Shown here one piece after another: positions 46,925-56,502 of a stretch of 64,000 nucleotides of DNA. The first letter of the stretch is position 1; each line of letters starts with the position of its first letter. The position numbers and the translations under genes were made by a program. This DNA is from Photobacterium lutimaris (GTDB taxonomy: Bacteria > Pseudomonadota > Gammaproteobacteria > Enterobacterales > Vibrionaceae), in assembly GCF_003025555.1 (NCBI RefSeq), contig NZ_PYMH01000002.1, positions 496,001-560,000 of the forward strand, read 5' to 3'. The notes under the pieces are model-generated. The model searched no databases, had not been told where the DNA came from, and worked only from the letters and a program-made list of their open reading frames with translations.

Positions 46925-47001
46925 TCACTATCACTATCACTATCACTATCACTATCACTATCACTATCACTATCACTATCACTATCACTATCACTATCAC
47001 T
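46925..47001. repeat. Hexanucleotide tandem repeat (TCACTA), about 12.8 copies
   Basis: A 77-bp run of perfect TCACTA units ends in TCACT. It is upstream of the prepilin gene. Unit length is a multiple of three, so copy changes would alter spacing and not frame. Confidence 0.95.
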
Positions 47002-47715
47002 TAAAACAGCACATTTTTATTTGAATTTGGCATATAAAATAAGGTTATCTGTAACCAAATAACTTTCCCGTTAAAGTGCAGCGAGAAATATATCCCCATT
47101 ACCTGGTTAATTATTCAGCATCAATAATAACCACCTCCTTAGATAACAGTTATCACTGCTATTACGGCAATTTGCACTTGAATAAAATTAACAGCTTGAT
47201 CATTAATATCGCTATAAATGCGTCGAATATAACCATAATAAAGAAAGAGGCCATACCGCCCCTTAAACTGACGCATATATCAGCGCACAATCTCAATCCC
47301 TTTACTCACTCATTCTAACGATGCTCGAAACTAATATTGAAAGGAAAGTGGACCTATAATGACTAAAGACAATGTAGCAAGTTACTGAACGTCAACATTG
47401 TATAGCCCTTCCTCTGCAACCTACCTGCAGTATCACTTCCGAGCGACGAGCAAGCCCAAAGCACATAAATTACCGTAATGCAGCGTGAACATGTTAAACT
47501 CCCCTCCCTTTGTAGCCCTATACTAGGATCTAGCGTTGCGGTAGAAACCCTAGTCTTATGGGGCGAAATACATTTATATCTAATACTGGGGCATATGAGT
47601 GCAAGAGATGCCCATTGATTATTACGGGCCTTCGAGCTCACTAACGAAGCAAGGCACATTGCAAAAAGTAATGTCTCCTCTGTGTCCCCTTTTAGACATA
47701 ATTTAATGTAAGATC
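47002..47715. other. Gene-poor 0.7-kb stretch upstream of ygiQ
   Basis: No supported complete gene. The first half is AT-rich. Part of the second half (about 47520-47660, plus strand) reads as an open frame such as SVAVETLVLWGEIHLYLILG and RAFELTNEARH, interrupted by a stop, which looks like decayed coding DNA. No ribosome site or family is recognised. Confidence 0.5.
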
Positions 47716-50085
47716 ATGATTAAAAACAAAATTAACGAATATCCAAAGTACTGGGCGGAATGCTACGGTACTGCACCTTTCCTACCTACTAGCCGTGCCG
47801 AAATGGACGCGCTTGGCTGGGATAGTTGTGACATTATTATCGTTACCGGTGATGCCTACGTTGACCACCCAAGCTTTGGTATGGCCGTCATCGGGCGTTT
47901 GCTTGAAGCACAAGGTTTCCGTGTCGGAATCATCGCGCAGCCAGAATGGAACAACAAAGATGCCTTCATGGCACTGGGGCAACCAAACCTGTTTTTCGGC
48001 ATCACAGCCGGTAACATGGACTCTATGATCAACCGCTATACCGCTGATCGTAAATTGCGCCATGATGATGCCTACACGCCAAATAACGAAGGGGGCAAGC
48101 GCCCTGACCGCGCGGTATTGGTGTACTCACAACGCTGCCGTGAAGCTTACAAAGAAACCCCTATCGTTCTGGGCGGTATTGAAGCCAGCCTGCGCCGCCT
48201 TGCCCACTATGATTACTGGTCGGATAAAGTGCGCCGTTCGGTACTTCAGGATGCCAAAGGCGATATCCTGCTGTTTGGTAACGCCGAGCGTGCCTTGGTG
48301 GAAGTTGCCCACCGTCTTGCTAATGGTCAAAATATTGCTGAGCTGACAGACATTGCGGGCACGGCTGTTATGATGCGTGAATGCCCAGCGCATTATAAAG
48401 AAATAGATTCAAGCCGAATTGAAAAACCGGGCAAGGCAATGCCATTGCCTAACCCGTATGCAACAGAAGAAACCTGTGCCACCAACAAAAATGAAAAAGC
48501 ACAAGAGCCTGTTGCACAACCGGTCCAAATTCAGGCTTCTCGTCACGATGCCGAAACGACCGTTGTGCGTTTGCCTTCTTTTGAAAAGCTGCGTAACGAC
48601 CGAATTTTATATGCCCACGCCAGCCGTGTCATGCATCTGGAAACCAACCCTTACTCAGCACGCGCTTTGGTTCAGAAGCACGGTGATCGCGAGCTGTGGA
48701 TAAACCGTCCACCCATTCCTCTGACCACAGAAGAGATGGATTTTGTGTTCGGTTTGCCTTATGCCCGTGTACCACATCCAACCTATGGCAAAGCTAAAAT
48801 TCCTGCGTATGACATGATCAAGACCAGTGTCAATATCATGCGTGGCTGTTTTGGTGGTTGTTCTTTCTGCTCCATCACCGAGCATGAAGGCCGTATCATT
48901 CAAAACCGTTCACAAGAGTCGATCCTTAATGAGCTAGAAGAGATCCGTGACAAGGTACCTGGCTTTACCGGAACAATTTCTGACTTGGGCGGCCCAACAG
49001 CCAACATGTACCGATTGGGGTGCTCTGATCCTCGTGCCGAGAAGAACTGCCGTCGTCCGTCATGTATCTTCCCTGAGATTTGTAAGAAGCTAGATACCGA
49101 TCATAAGCACACCATCGATCTGTACCGTAAAGCGCGAAATGTTGATGGTATCAAGAAGATCATGATTGCTTCCGGCGTACGTTACGATCTCGCTGTTGAG
49201 TCTCCGGAATATGTCAAAGAACTAGTGACCCACCACGTGGGTGGTTACCTAAAAATTGCACCCGAGCACACCGAGAAAGGCACGCTGGATCTGATGATGA
49301 AGCCGGGCATGGGTACTTATGACCGCTTTAAAGATATGTTCGAAAAGTACAGCAAGGAAGCGGGTAAGAAACAGTACCTGATCCCATATTTCATCTCGGC
49401 CCACCCGGGTTCAACGGATGATGACATGCTGAACTTGGCATTGTGGCTGAAGAAGAACGAATTCGAGTGTGATCAGGTTCAGAACTTCTATCCATCACCG
49501 ATGTGTAACGCCACAGCGATGTACCACTCTGAAACTAATCCGCTGAAGCGTGTTAAATACAAAAAACGTGAAGACCTGTTTGTGGCCAAAGGAGAGCGTC
49601 AACGCCGTTTACATAAAGCAATGTTGCGCTACCACGATCCATTAAACTGGCCACTGATCCGTGAAGCTCTGATCAATATGGGCAAGAAACACTTGATCGG
49701 TGATAGAGCTAACTGTTTGGTGCCTGAAGAAGGCAGCGAAGCAGAAATGACACCCGCTCAGCGTCGCGGCTCAGGTCGCCACGGTGCCAAACGCTTTGCG
49801 ACCAAACACCCCAACCAGCCTGATATCCGTAAGGATGGCAAGCGTGGTGGTCAACGTGGTGATGGTCAGCGTAAGAATGGCAGTCAAACAGGTGGTAACG
49901 CCAACGGCAGCAAGAATAATGGCTCTGCTCCCGCGTCGCGTAACGGTAAAAACACCAAGGGATCAACAAACGGATCCCAGACACAGACGAGACAAGGCGG
50001 TAATGGTAACGGGAACGGCCCACGCAATGGCAAACCCAGCCAGTCACGTGCTGGTGGCAAGCCAAACCGCTCTCGTGCACGATAG
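47716..50085 (+). CDS. ygiQ: YgiQ family radical SAM protein
   Basis: 789 aa. The UPF0313 N-terminal region ([30 protein letters not shown]) precedes the radical SAM cluster motif [17 protein letters not shown] (CxxxCxxC). The C-terminus is a long low-complexity tail (from about residue 690) rich in Gly, Asn, Lys, Arg and Ser, such as [18 protein letters not shown]. The catalytic part should cleave S-adenosylmethionine; the substrate of YgiQ is not known. The tail may bind RNA or be disordered. Confidence 0.93.
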   Translation: MIKNKINEYPKYWAECYGTAPFLPTSRAEMDALGWDSCDIIIVTGDAYVDHPSFGMAVIGRLLEAQGFRVGIIAQPEWNNKDAFMALGQPNLFFGITAGNMDSMINRYTADRKLRHDDAYTPNNEGGKRPDRAVLVYSQRCREAYKETPIVLGGIEASLRRLAHYDYWSDKVRRSVLQDAKGDILLFGNAERALVEVAHRLANGQNIAELTDIAGTAVMMRECPAHYKEIDSSRIEKPGKAMPLPNPYATEETCATNKNEKAQEPVAQPVQIQASRHDAETTVVRLPSFEKLRNDRILYAHASRVMHLETNPYSARALVQKHGDRELWINRPPIPLTTEEMDFVFGLPYARVPHPTYGKAKIPAYDMIKTSVNIMRGCFGGCSFCSITEHEGRIIQNRSQESILNELEEIRDKVPGFTGTISDLGGPTANMYRLGCSDPRAEKNCRRPSCIFPEICKKLDTDHKHTIDLYRKARNVDGIKKIMIASGVRYDLAVESPEYVKELVTHHVGGYLKIAPEHTEKGTLDLMMKPGMGTYDRFKDMFEKYSKEAGKKQYLIPYFISAHPGSTDDDMLNLALWLKKNEFECDQVQNFYPSPMCNATAMYHSETNPLKRVKYKKREDLFVAKGERQRRLHKAMLRYHDPLNWPLIREALINMGKKHLIGDRANCLVPEEGSEAEMTPAQRRGSGRHGAKRFATKHPNQPDIRKDGKRGGQRGDGQRKNGSQTGGNANGSKNNGSAPASRNGKNTKGSTNGSQTQTRQGGNGNGNGPRNGKPSQSRAGGKPNRSRAR

Positions 50086-50116
50086 CGCCAGGTAGAAAAG
50101 CGCCTGATATAAACCT

Positions 50117-50143
50117 AAAAAAGCCCGCAATTGCGGGCTTTTT
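50117..50143 (+). terminator. Terminator of ygiQ
   Basis: AAAAAAGCCCGCAA and TTGCGGGCTTTTT form a perfect stem with T-runs on both strands. Confidence 0.9.
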
Positions 50144-50158
50144 GTTGGGTAATGATGT

Positions 50159-50314
50159 CTAGCGCATCAGCTCGGATACCATCAGCCCAACAACGGCAAT
50201 TGCCACCAGCACACCGAAGCCAATTAGAATTTTCTGTTGCGATTTTTCATCAAGATACTTCGTCACTAGTGCGCCTAGTAACAAGAGTATGATGATTACA
50301 GCAAGCTTAAGCAT
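50159..50314 (-). CDS. Small membrane protein, 51 aa
   Basis: Two hydrophobic segments (LAVIIILLLLGALVTKYL and IGFGVLVAIAVVGLMVSEL) are joined by a short charged loop DEKSQQK. The ATG at 50314 is chosen for the hydrophobic start; a longer frame to 50386 is possible. Function unknown. It is convergent with ygiQ. Confidence 0.55.
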   Translation of the reverse strand: MLKLAVIIILLLLGALVTKYLDEKSQQKILIGFGVLVAIAVVGLMVSELMR

Positions 50315-50406
50315 CTCAACACCACAATATAGATTGGCTAATAAATAAACCTTATCAGACGAATAACACATGTTCTGTCTAGCCAATCATGTTTTCGTTA
50401 TTCTTA

Positions 50407-52209
50407 TCAGGCTGTTTGTAACATACTGTTTAAACAGTAGATGACAACTTGGTTTTTACCGTTTTCCTTTGCCTGATACAGTGCTTTATCCGCCCTCGCT
50501 ATCGACTGCTCCATGTCATCGCCCCCTTTGGCCACACCGATACTCACCTGAACGACACAACTTTTCCCGCTGAATTCAAGCTGCATTGATGAGATACTCT
50601 CGCGGATATACTCCAAAACCATTTTAACCCCGACGATGTCCTCTGCCGGAACCAGTATTGCAAACTCCTCCCCACCATAACGAGCAACAACGGTATGGCG
50701 ATCACTTTCTCTTCTTAGGCAATCTGCGACCGCGATAATCACTTTGTCACCAAATAGATGGCCGTGGGTATCATTGATCACTTTAAAATCATCAATATCA
50801 ACCATAGCAACGTAATATGGAGCACTGGCCTTTATGTGCTTTTCAATCTGAGCCTGCAGGTAATATTTACTTCTCAGCCCTGTCATTGCATCGGTTTGCT
50901 GTATACGTAGTGCCAGCATGACATGGCCAAGTGCACTTTGGGCATAAGTACGCAGCATATTAATCAACAGAGGCAATTCTAACCTTGGCGATGCAATATA
51001 GAGTAAACCGATCAACTGTTTATTTTTTGTCAGTGGAATACGGATACACTTTTTACCCGGCGCAATAAATGCTGAAACCATATCAGGCTGTTTTGCTGGG
51101 AGTTTGGCAAACCTACCGAGTTGAGTGGCTAAATTGCCAATGAACTCTTTCTCAGAGAGACAATGCTTACATTGGGCTGACTCAAAATCGCCGGAATAAA
51201 CATTTCGCATATACAGGTGAATTGACTGGCAACCAATCACACCTTCTACCATCTGTCTCAAGGCTGTGTTCAACTCATGGATACTTTCTACTTCGCTCAA
51301 CTGTCTGCCGTAAATATGCACTCGCTGAATAATATAAATAGACAGGCCAATAATAAGAATAAACACCAAGAGGGATAAGGTCACAGCACTTATACCGAAC
51401 GTATGCATGATGATTTCTGACTTCGCAGCACCAGAGAGCACCACCCAACCATGAAGTGAGCGGGCATCGTAAACGCTGAATTTCTCCTCATCATTATACA
51501 CGTAGGACGCAATAGTACCGGTGGATTCACCGCTATCGATTCGTGCCAGCAAATCGCGCGACACACTGCTCGACGACTTGCCAACCCGGCTGAGATCAGG
51601 GTGCATGACAATATTACCGGTTCTACGTTCTACGGCATATACGTAGCCATTATCCAAAGTCTTAAGCAGTGACAGACTCTCATACAAACTCGCCACATTG
51701 ATTTCGAGGATGATTCGCACCTCTTGTCGTTGCAATGGTTCCAGCACCGACACGAGGGCAACAGCCCACCTCCCAGTACTGCCACTGAGATAAATTGGTG
51801 TGATGTAGATCTGCCCCGAAAAAGCGGGTTTATACCAGGGTCGCTTGGCTATTTCTTCAAAAGCCGCCACTTTATAAAACCCATCAGTACCGTAGTAATT
51901 ACCATTGGCCAATAAGCCTACTTCTAAATATTGGCTCTTTGCACTCACAATGGTCTGTGCCGCCTCCATGACCCCTTGAATACTGTTTTTTTCCTCCCAC
52001 AGCTGCTCAAGAAGATAAAGGTGACTTTCAGCAGAAACAAAGTGATGCGCTAAATACTCTCTAGCGATACGTACATTTGACGTAGCCTGTTCTATCGCCG
52101 CATTTTGGTTACTTTTATATTCGCTATAGCCTACATACACCAATAAGCTAAGAATAAAAAACACCAATGGAAATATAATGGATATCAGTAATCGCGGTTG
52201 TACATTCAT
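50407..52209 (-). CDS. dCACHE-sensor diguanylate cyclase (GGDEF)
   Basis: About 600 aa. One membrane helix (LISIIFPLVFFILSLLVYVG), a periplasmic double-CACHE-like sensor (FYKVAAFEEIAKRPWYKP, GNIVMHPDLSRVGKS), a second helix (FGISAVTLSLLVFILIIGLS), a linker with a Cys pair (QCKHC) and a GGDEF domain (TDAMTGLRSKYYL, MVDIDDFKVINDTHGH, ARYGGEEFAILVP). RESD is eight residues before the active motif, so the usual I-site is missing and product inhibition may be weak. A GTG at 52245 is an alternative start. Confidence 0.92.
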   Translation of the reverse strand: MNVQPRLLISIIFPLVFFILSLLVYVGYSEYKSNQNAAIEQATSNVRIAREYLAHHFVSAESHLYLLEQLWEEKNSIQGVMEAAQTIVSAKSQYLEVGLLANGNYYGTDGFYKVAAFEEIAKRPWYKPAFSGQIYITPIYLSGSTGRWAVALVSVLEPLQRQEVRIILEINVASLYESLSLLKTLDNGYVYAVERRTGNIVMHPDLSRVGKSSSSVSRDLLARIDSGESTGTIASYVYNDEEKFSVYDARSLHGWVVLSGAAKSEIIMHTFGISAVTLSLLVFILIIGLSIYIIQRVHIYGRQLSEVESIHELNTALRQMVEGVIGCQSIHLYMRNVYSGDFESAQCKHCLSEKEFIGNLATQLGRFAKLPAKQPDMVSAFIAPGKKCIRIPLTKNKQLIGLLYIASPRLELPLLINMLRTYAQSALGHVMLALRIQQTDAMTGLRSKYYLQAQIEKHIKASAPYYVAMVDIDDFKVINDTHGHLFGDKVIIAVADCLRRESDRHTVVARYGGEEFAILVPAEDIVGVKMVLEYIRESISSMQLEFSGKSCVVQVSIGVAKGGDDMEQSIARADKALYQAKENGKNQVVIYCLNSMLQTA

Positions 52210-52364
52210 GTACTTCAATAACCTTTGACGTTTGATTTTTGTCACCCAGTCAATTTTTTGACCAGGTTTTTAAGTGATATTATCCATATGTAGAAGAAAA
52301 GCGCTTTTAGTTATAGAAATCAAAGCGCTATTTAGTGATGCATTGCACAAAATAAAGCGCAGTT

Positions 52365-52389
52365 AAAAAAAAAAGCCGCTTAACGCGGC
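52365..52389 (-). terminator. Terminator of the DUF2884 gene
   Basis: GCCGC and GCGGC pair around five bases; on the minus strand the stem is followed by ten T residues. Confidence 0.85.
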
Positions 52390-52395
52390 CATATT

Positions 52396-53139
52396 TTAAA
52401 TTTCAAACATTGGGTAATCTTTCATCTCAGGAATGACCCTCTGCAACTCTTGTTCTTCTTCTGCAAGGCCTTCAATAGAATCACAGAGTACGCCCGCCTG
52501 CTCGGCGACTTCGCCAGAGCGCTGACGGATTTTTTCCTGTAAGCTTTTTTTCAGTTCTGATAACTGCGTTTGGAAGTCAGAAAAGTTCAGTTCACCGCTT
52601 TTCATTTCAGCTGACAATGACGCAATTATCCCAGAAATGGACTCCATACTGATATGCTTCAGTGCATCATCAAATTCTTGCTTCCAGTCTGAGCCCATCG
52701 ACTCAAAGACATCAGCAGGCATCACAAATTCACCTTCAGGGTAAAACTTTTGTTTCGCTTTTTCACTGTATTCATCAACGAGTTTTTCTGCGCCAGAGAA
52801 CGCGTCACTCTCACCAAAATGGGAAGATAGCTCATCAATAATATCTTGAGCGATACTCGCTCCATCATCGGCCAAATCCGCCATTTGAGGCAAGTAAGAC
52901 TTAATATGCTGACTATATGACTGTAATGCTTGTGTTTGAGGTTCAGAAAGCGCAACTTGCTTACCTTCAATAAAAAGCTGGTTATCACCATCAATCAACA
53001 ATTTGGCTTGTCCGCCCTGATAAATTGAGACGTGATCGCCGGCAATATGGATATCATTGGGTACATTCACCGGACAGCTTTGCGCATAGCTCCCTGCCGA
53101 TAGCGCAAGTAGAGAAAGTGTAATGAGTGTTTTATTCAT
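52396..53139 (-). CDS. DUF2884 (YggN-like) periplasmic protein
   Basis: 247 aa. A signal peptide (TLITLSLLALSAGSYAQ) is followed by CPVNVPNDIHIAGDHVSIY and a long helical C-terminal half (KAKQKFYPEGEFVMPADVFE). The pattern is that of DUF2884/YggN proteins. ATG at 53139 is used because the upstream extension to 53193 contains a piece of the palindromic element and no ribosome site. Function is unknown. Confidence 0.8.
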   Translation of the reverse strand: MNKTLITLSLLALSAGSYAQSCPVNVPNDIHIAGDHVSIYQGGQAKLLIDGDNQLFIEGKQVALSEPQTQALQSYSQHIKSYLPQMADLADDGASIAQDIIDELSSHFGESDAFSGAEKLVDEYSEKAKQKFYPEGEFVMPADVFESMGSDWKQEFDDALKHISMESISGIIASLSAEMKSGELNFSDFQTQLSELKKSLQEKIRQRSGEVAEQAGVLCDSIEGLAEEEQELQRVIPEMKDYPMFEI

Positions 53140-53173
53140 AGCTGACTTCGCTTTATTTATATCTGGCACTACT

Positions 53174-53203
53174 ATATACCCAAGTGACTCCAAATTGCAG
53201 GTA
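53174..53203. repeat. Degenerate palindromic element
   Basis: ATATACCCAAGTGACTCCAA matches the left arm and core of the other copies; the right arm is reduced to GCAGGTAT. It lies just upstream of the DUF2884 gene. Confidence 0.55.
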
Positions 53204-53361
53204 TCATCGCCTTACCAACGTGCTCAATTTAAAAATAATAACCGAACAAAATAGTCAGCCTGCAATATCCTGAAGAGTAAGCAATTAATCCCCCTTGAGA
53301 CATGCATATTGGCGTCGCTTAAGGTTATACTACCCTTTGGCCCAACCAATAAAGAGTTAAC

Positions 53362-53841
53362 GTGGATAAAGTCGCTATTTTTGTCGATGTGCAAAACATC
53401 TATTACACCGTCAAAGACACCTATGGTTGTAACTTTGATTACAATGCCTTTTGGGCCGAAGCAACCCAAGGCAGAGACGTTGTGGCGGCTTATGCGTATG
53501 CGATTCATCGTGGTGACGAGAAACAACGTCAGTTCCAGAATATTCTTCGAGGGATAGGTTTTGACGTCAAACTCAAACCATTTATTCAACGCAGCGATGG
53601 CTCCGCCAAGGGAGATTGGGATGTCGGTATCACTCTCGATGTGATAGAGCATGCGCCAGATGTTGACCGTGTGATCCTACTTTCTGGTGATGGCGATTTC
53701 GACCTCTTGGTTGATAAAGTACAGAGCAAATACGGTATTGATGTTGAAATATACGGGGTACCGGGTTTGACCGCGACCTCTCTGATGAACACAGCCCACT
53801 TCTTCCGCGAAATAGAAGAGACACTGCTGCTAAAGCGTTAA
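53362..53841 (+). CDS. NYN-domain (LabA/DUF88) protein
   Basis: 159 aa. Starts with GTG preceded by AAAGAG. The PIN-like NYN fold is shown by IFVDVQNIYY, GDWDVGITLDVIEH and LLSGDGDFDLLVDKV, where the Asp residues form the metal site of presumed RNases. The role is unknown. It stands alone between convergent minus-strand genes. Confidence 0.88.
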   Translation: MDKVAIFVDVQNIYYTVKDTYGCNFDYNAFWAEATQGRDVVAAYAYAIHRGDEKQRQFQNILRGIGFDVKLKPFIQRSDGSAKGDWDVGITLDVIEHAPDVDRVILLSGDGDFDLLVDKVQSKYGIDVEIYGVPGLTATSLMNTAHFFREIEETLLLKR

Positions 53842-53923
53842 AGATAAAGGGTTATAAAAGGTAGGAGCTATAGCGTACTCCTACCTGAAAGTAACCAGAG
53901 TACGACACTGGATCAAAACTGAA

Positions 53924-54598
53924 TTAACGCAGTTCAGTGAGGGCTTTGTAGTCGTCTGTTTCTCGTAACTCTTTTAATGCACCAAACATCATCTTCAACG
54001 GGACAATCACAAAGTACACGGACGCGATAACCACCATCACTGGGTCGGCATACACAGAGTAAGCAGCCAGACCAACATACTGCATCAAAATAGCCAATAT
54101 AAAGCCAACCATCACAGCACCGCTGATCACCGTATCCATCATCCACTGCTTGGACTCTGCCACCACGAGATTAGACCCCGACTGATGGCCATACTTTTTC
54201 ATGACCAGAAAAGTCGCCAGACAACCAATGACGTTAATTACACCAAAAAAGAGTGCTAGGCCAGCATCAATATCTCGGCCTCCATCCAATATCGCCAAAA
54301 CCGCTGAACTGAATGAAATACAACACATAACGGTGATCACGAGTCCTTTGAAAGCAATAACCAATGGCTCAACCTTTTGGACTCTAGCGGCATCTTGTCG
54401 AGATGGTGAGCGAATATACGCGGCAGCGACTAGGGATAGCACGGTCAATGCTAAGCTAACCAGTGAGTACGCCCCATCGAAAAGAATAACGAGTGAACCC
54501 ATCCAGAGCCCGAATCCGATCCCTAACAGGGCGAACAGCAGCGCTGAAAAAGTTGAAAATTGTAAAAGCTTACGCTCCAGTACCACATTGCATTGCAT
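53924..54598 (-). CDS. CDF-type cation efflux family protein, short form
   Basis: 224 aa. TGAGGTAATT precedes ATG at 54598. Six membrane segments are seen. LVILFDGAYSLVSLALTVLS corresponds to the TM2 metal-binding region of cation diffusion facilitators and VVAESKQWMMDTVISGAVMV to TM5. The His ligands usual in zinc exporters are not obvious and the cytoplasmic C-terminal domain is absent, so metal and direction are uncertain. Confidence 0.7.
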   Translation of the reverse strand: MQCNVVLERKLLQFSTFSALLFALLGIGFGLWMGSLVILFDGAYSLVSLALTVLSLVAAAYIRSPSRQDAARVQKVEPLVIAFKGLVITVMCCISFSSAVLAILDGGRDIDAGLALFFGVINVIGCLATFLVMKKYGHQSGSNLVVAESKQWMMDTVISGAVMVGFILAILMQYVGLAAYSVYADPVMVVIASVYFVIVPLKMMFGALKELRETDDYKALTELR

Positions 54599-54774
54599 AA
54601 TTACCTCAGTGCAGGACCTACCGCCTTGCTTGAATTCTTGTTTTGTTCTCACTCCTGATCATACTGGTATGAGAGCAAATACGGTAATCGCTGAGCGCCA
54701 TTATTTTTGGCGCTAATGCAGATTTTCATCGCTGAATACAGGATAATGCATGAATATCTCTGTCGAGGATCCCT

Positions 54775-55659
54775 ATGAAACTCAGTCAATTAGCACTTTT
54801 TCTTGAAACCTGTGAATCTGGTTCAATCACAGAAGCAGCCAAAAGGTGTGGTAAAAATCGCACAACGGTTAGTTCGGCAATAAGCACATTGGAAGATGAA
54901 CTTGGAATATCGCTCCTCCAACGCAGCGGTAATCAGGTGCAGCTAACAGAGATTGGCGAAGCCATAAAAAACGACGCTGAGCGGATCATCATGATTGCCA
55001 ATGATATCCACGCCAAATGCCAACAGCATCTCGAAGGCGTTGAAGCAGCCCTGCGGATCGCCAGAGATGATGCACTACCAGAATCGTTCTGGCGCCAACT
55101 GGTTCACGATTTGAGCGTCAATTACCCCAACAGTAGCATATCTATCTATGTTGCACCGCCTCCCGAGCTCGATGAAATGGTCGAGCAGAACATGGTGGAT
55201 ATGGCTTTTTGCCTACTGCCAACGACGAATAACCTACCCAATAACCAATATACCCAGCTAGGACAAATTCGGATGATGGCGGTAGCCCATGCTGATCACC
55301 CTCTTAACCAACTCAGTGACGTGGTCAGCGACGATTTGGCCCATGCGACTGAATTTGTATTGGCAGCCATCAAAGATCAGAGCTTGACCGCCGTTTCGCC
55401 AACCTCTAGCAACTATATCGCTCTCACCTTTTACGAGCATCTGCGCAATGCGGTGCTCGACGGTAATGGTTGGTCAACCGTACCATCGGTACTGATCAAC
55501 AGCTACTTGAGAGACGGTACATTACAAGTGCTAAACCATTACCAATCAATGCGCTGGCAGCCCTATGGCGTGATCTACGGCAAGCATATCCAACTGGGCC
55601 GAATATCCCGGTGGCTTTCAGCACAGCTAGAGGCCTATATCGATAAAGAAGCCCACTAG
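54775..55659 (+). CDS. LysR-family transcriptional regulator
   Basis: 294 aa. The winged helix is MKLSQLALFLETCESGSITE through RTTVSSAISTLEDELGISLL. The effector domain is less conserved. GAGGATCCCT precedes the ATG. It is divergent from the CDF-type gene (176 bp) and 78 bp upstream of aqpZ on the same strand, so either could be its target. Confidence 0.87.
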   Translation: MKLSQLALFLETCESGSITEAAKRCGKNRTTVSSAISTLEDELGISLLQRSGNQVQLTEIGEAIKNDAERIIMIANDIHAKCQQHLEGVEAALRIARDDALPESFWRQLVHDLSVNYPNSSISIYVAPPPELDEMVEQNMVDMAFCLLPTTNNLPNNQYTQLGQIRMMAVAHADHPLNQLSDVVSDDLAHATEFVLAAIKDQSLTAVSPTSSNYIALTFYEHLRNAVLDGNGWSTVPSVLINSYLRDGTLQVLNHYQSMRWQPYGVIYGKHIQLGRISRWLSAQLEAYIDKEAH

Positions 55660-55737
55660 TGTCAGTGTTGAGCCACTGTCTTACGACACGCTTCCTATAC
55701 TCTATGAAGTTTTGTGACCCTTCAGAGGTAGGCCTAG

Positions 55738-56427
55738 ATGATAAAAAAATTAGTGGCCGAGTTTATCGGTACGTTCTGGTTAGTACTCGGCGGGTGCGGC
55801 AGCGCAGTGCTAGCGGCAGCTTTTCCTGATGTTGGAATTGGTTTACTGGGTGTGTCGCTGGCGTTTGGCTTGACCGTGGTCACCATGGCCTACGCCATCG
55901 GCCATATTTCGGGCTGTCATCTTAATCCGGCGGTGACCGTGGGGCTTTGGTCTGGCGGGCGTTTTCCGGCGGCTGAAGTCGTCCCTTATATCATCTTTCA
56001 GGTACTCGGTGCGATTGCCGGGGCGTTTGTGCTCTATCTCATTGCCAGTGGACAAGCTGGGTTCAGCCTTGCTGGCGGCCTCGCCTCTAATGGTTACGGC
56101 GACCATTCTCCCGGAAATTACAATATGGTGTCTGGATTTATGACTGAATTTGTCATGACCTTCATGTTCCTGATTGTGATCCTCGGGGCGACCCATAAGC
56201 TTGCTTCTCCTGCAATGGCAGGGTTGGCTATCGGGCTAGCATTAACACTGATTCACCTGATCAGCATTCCAGTGACCAATACCTCGGTCAACCCTGCCCG
56301 CAGTACAGGCCCTGCGGTACTGGTTGGTGACTGGGCGATGGGCCAACTATGGCTGTTCTGGGTAGCGCCGCTACTCGGGGCCCTAGTTGCTGGTCTGGTT
56401 TACCGCTGGCTATCCCCCGATGAATAG
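55738..56427 (+). CDS. aqpZ: Aquaporin Z
   Basis: 229 aa with six membrane segments. The two NPA motifs are [11 protein letters not shown] and [11 protein letters not shown]; the selectivity arginine follows the second. The sequence [20 protein letters not shown] at the start is typical of AqpZ. It carries water across the inner membrane. AGAGGTAGG precedes the ATG. A terminator follows. Confidence 0.95.
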   Translation: MIKKLVAEFIGTFWLVLGGCGSAVLAAAFPDVGIGLLGVSLAFGLTVVTMAYAIGHISGCHLNPAVTVGLWSGGRFPAAEVVPYIIFQVLGAIAGAFVLYLIASGQAGFSLAGGLASNGYGDHSPGNYNMVSGFMTEFVMTFMFLIVILGATHKLASPAMAGLAIGLALTLIHLISIPVTNTSVNPARSTGPAVLVGDWAMGQLWLFWVAPLLGALVAGLVYRWLSPDE

Positions 56428-56446
56428 TGAGCTCGCAGACCTAAAC

Positions 56447-56475
56447 AAAAAATGCGGCTTAATGCCGCATTTTTA
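56447..56475 (+). terminator. Terminator of aqpZ
   Basis: GCGGC and GCCGC, extended by flanking AAAAAT/ATTTTT, pair around TTAAT. Serves aqpZ and possibly the convergent oxidoreductase gene. Confidence 0.85.
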
Positions 56476-56502
56476 TCTTTGTTGATTAGACGATGGTATT
56501 AC

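Noticed and set aside
46925..47001. CRISPR-like array
   Set aside because: The 6-bp units are contiguous with no spacers; it is a simple tandem repeat.
47076..47318. An 80-codon plus-strand frame in the gene-poor stretch before ygiQ
   Set aside because: It is AT-rich, rich in Ile/Asn/Ser, has no ribosome site and matches no family I know; most likely chance.
47363..47659. A 98-codon minus-strand frame in the same stretch
   Set aside because: It lacks a ribosome site and its composition does not look coding; the opposite strand gives the more protein-like, though broken, reading.
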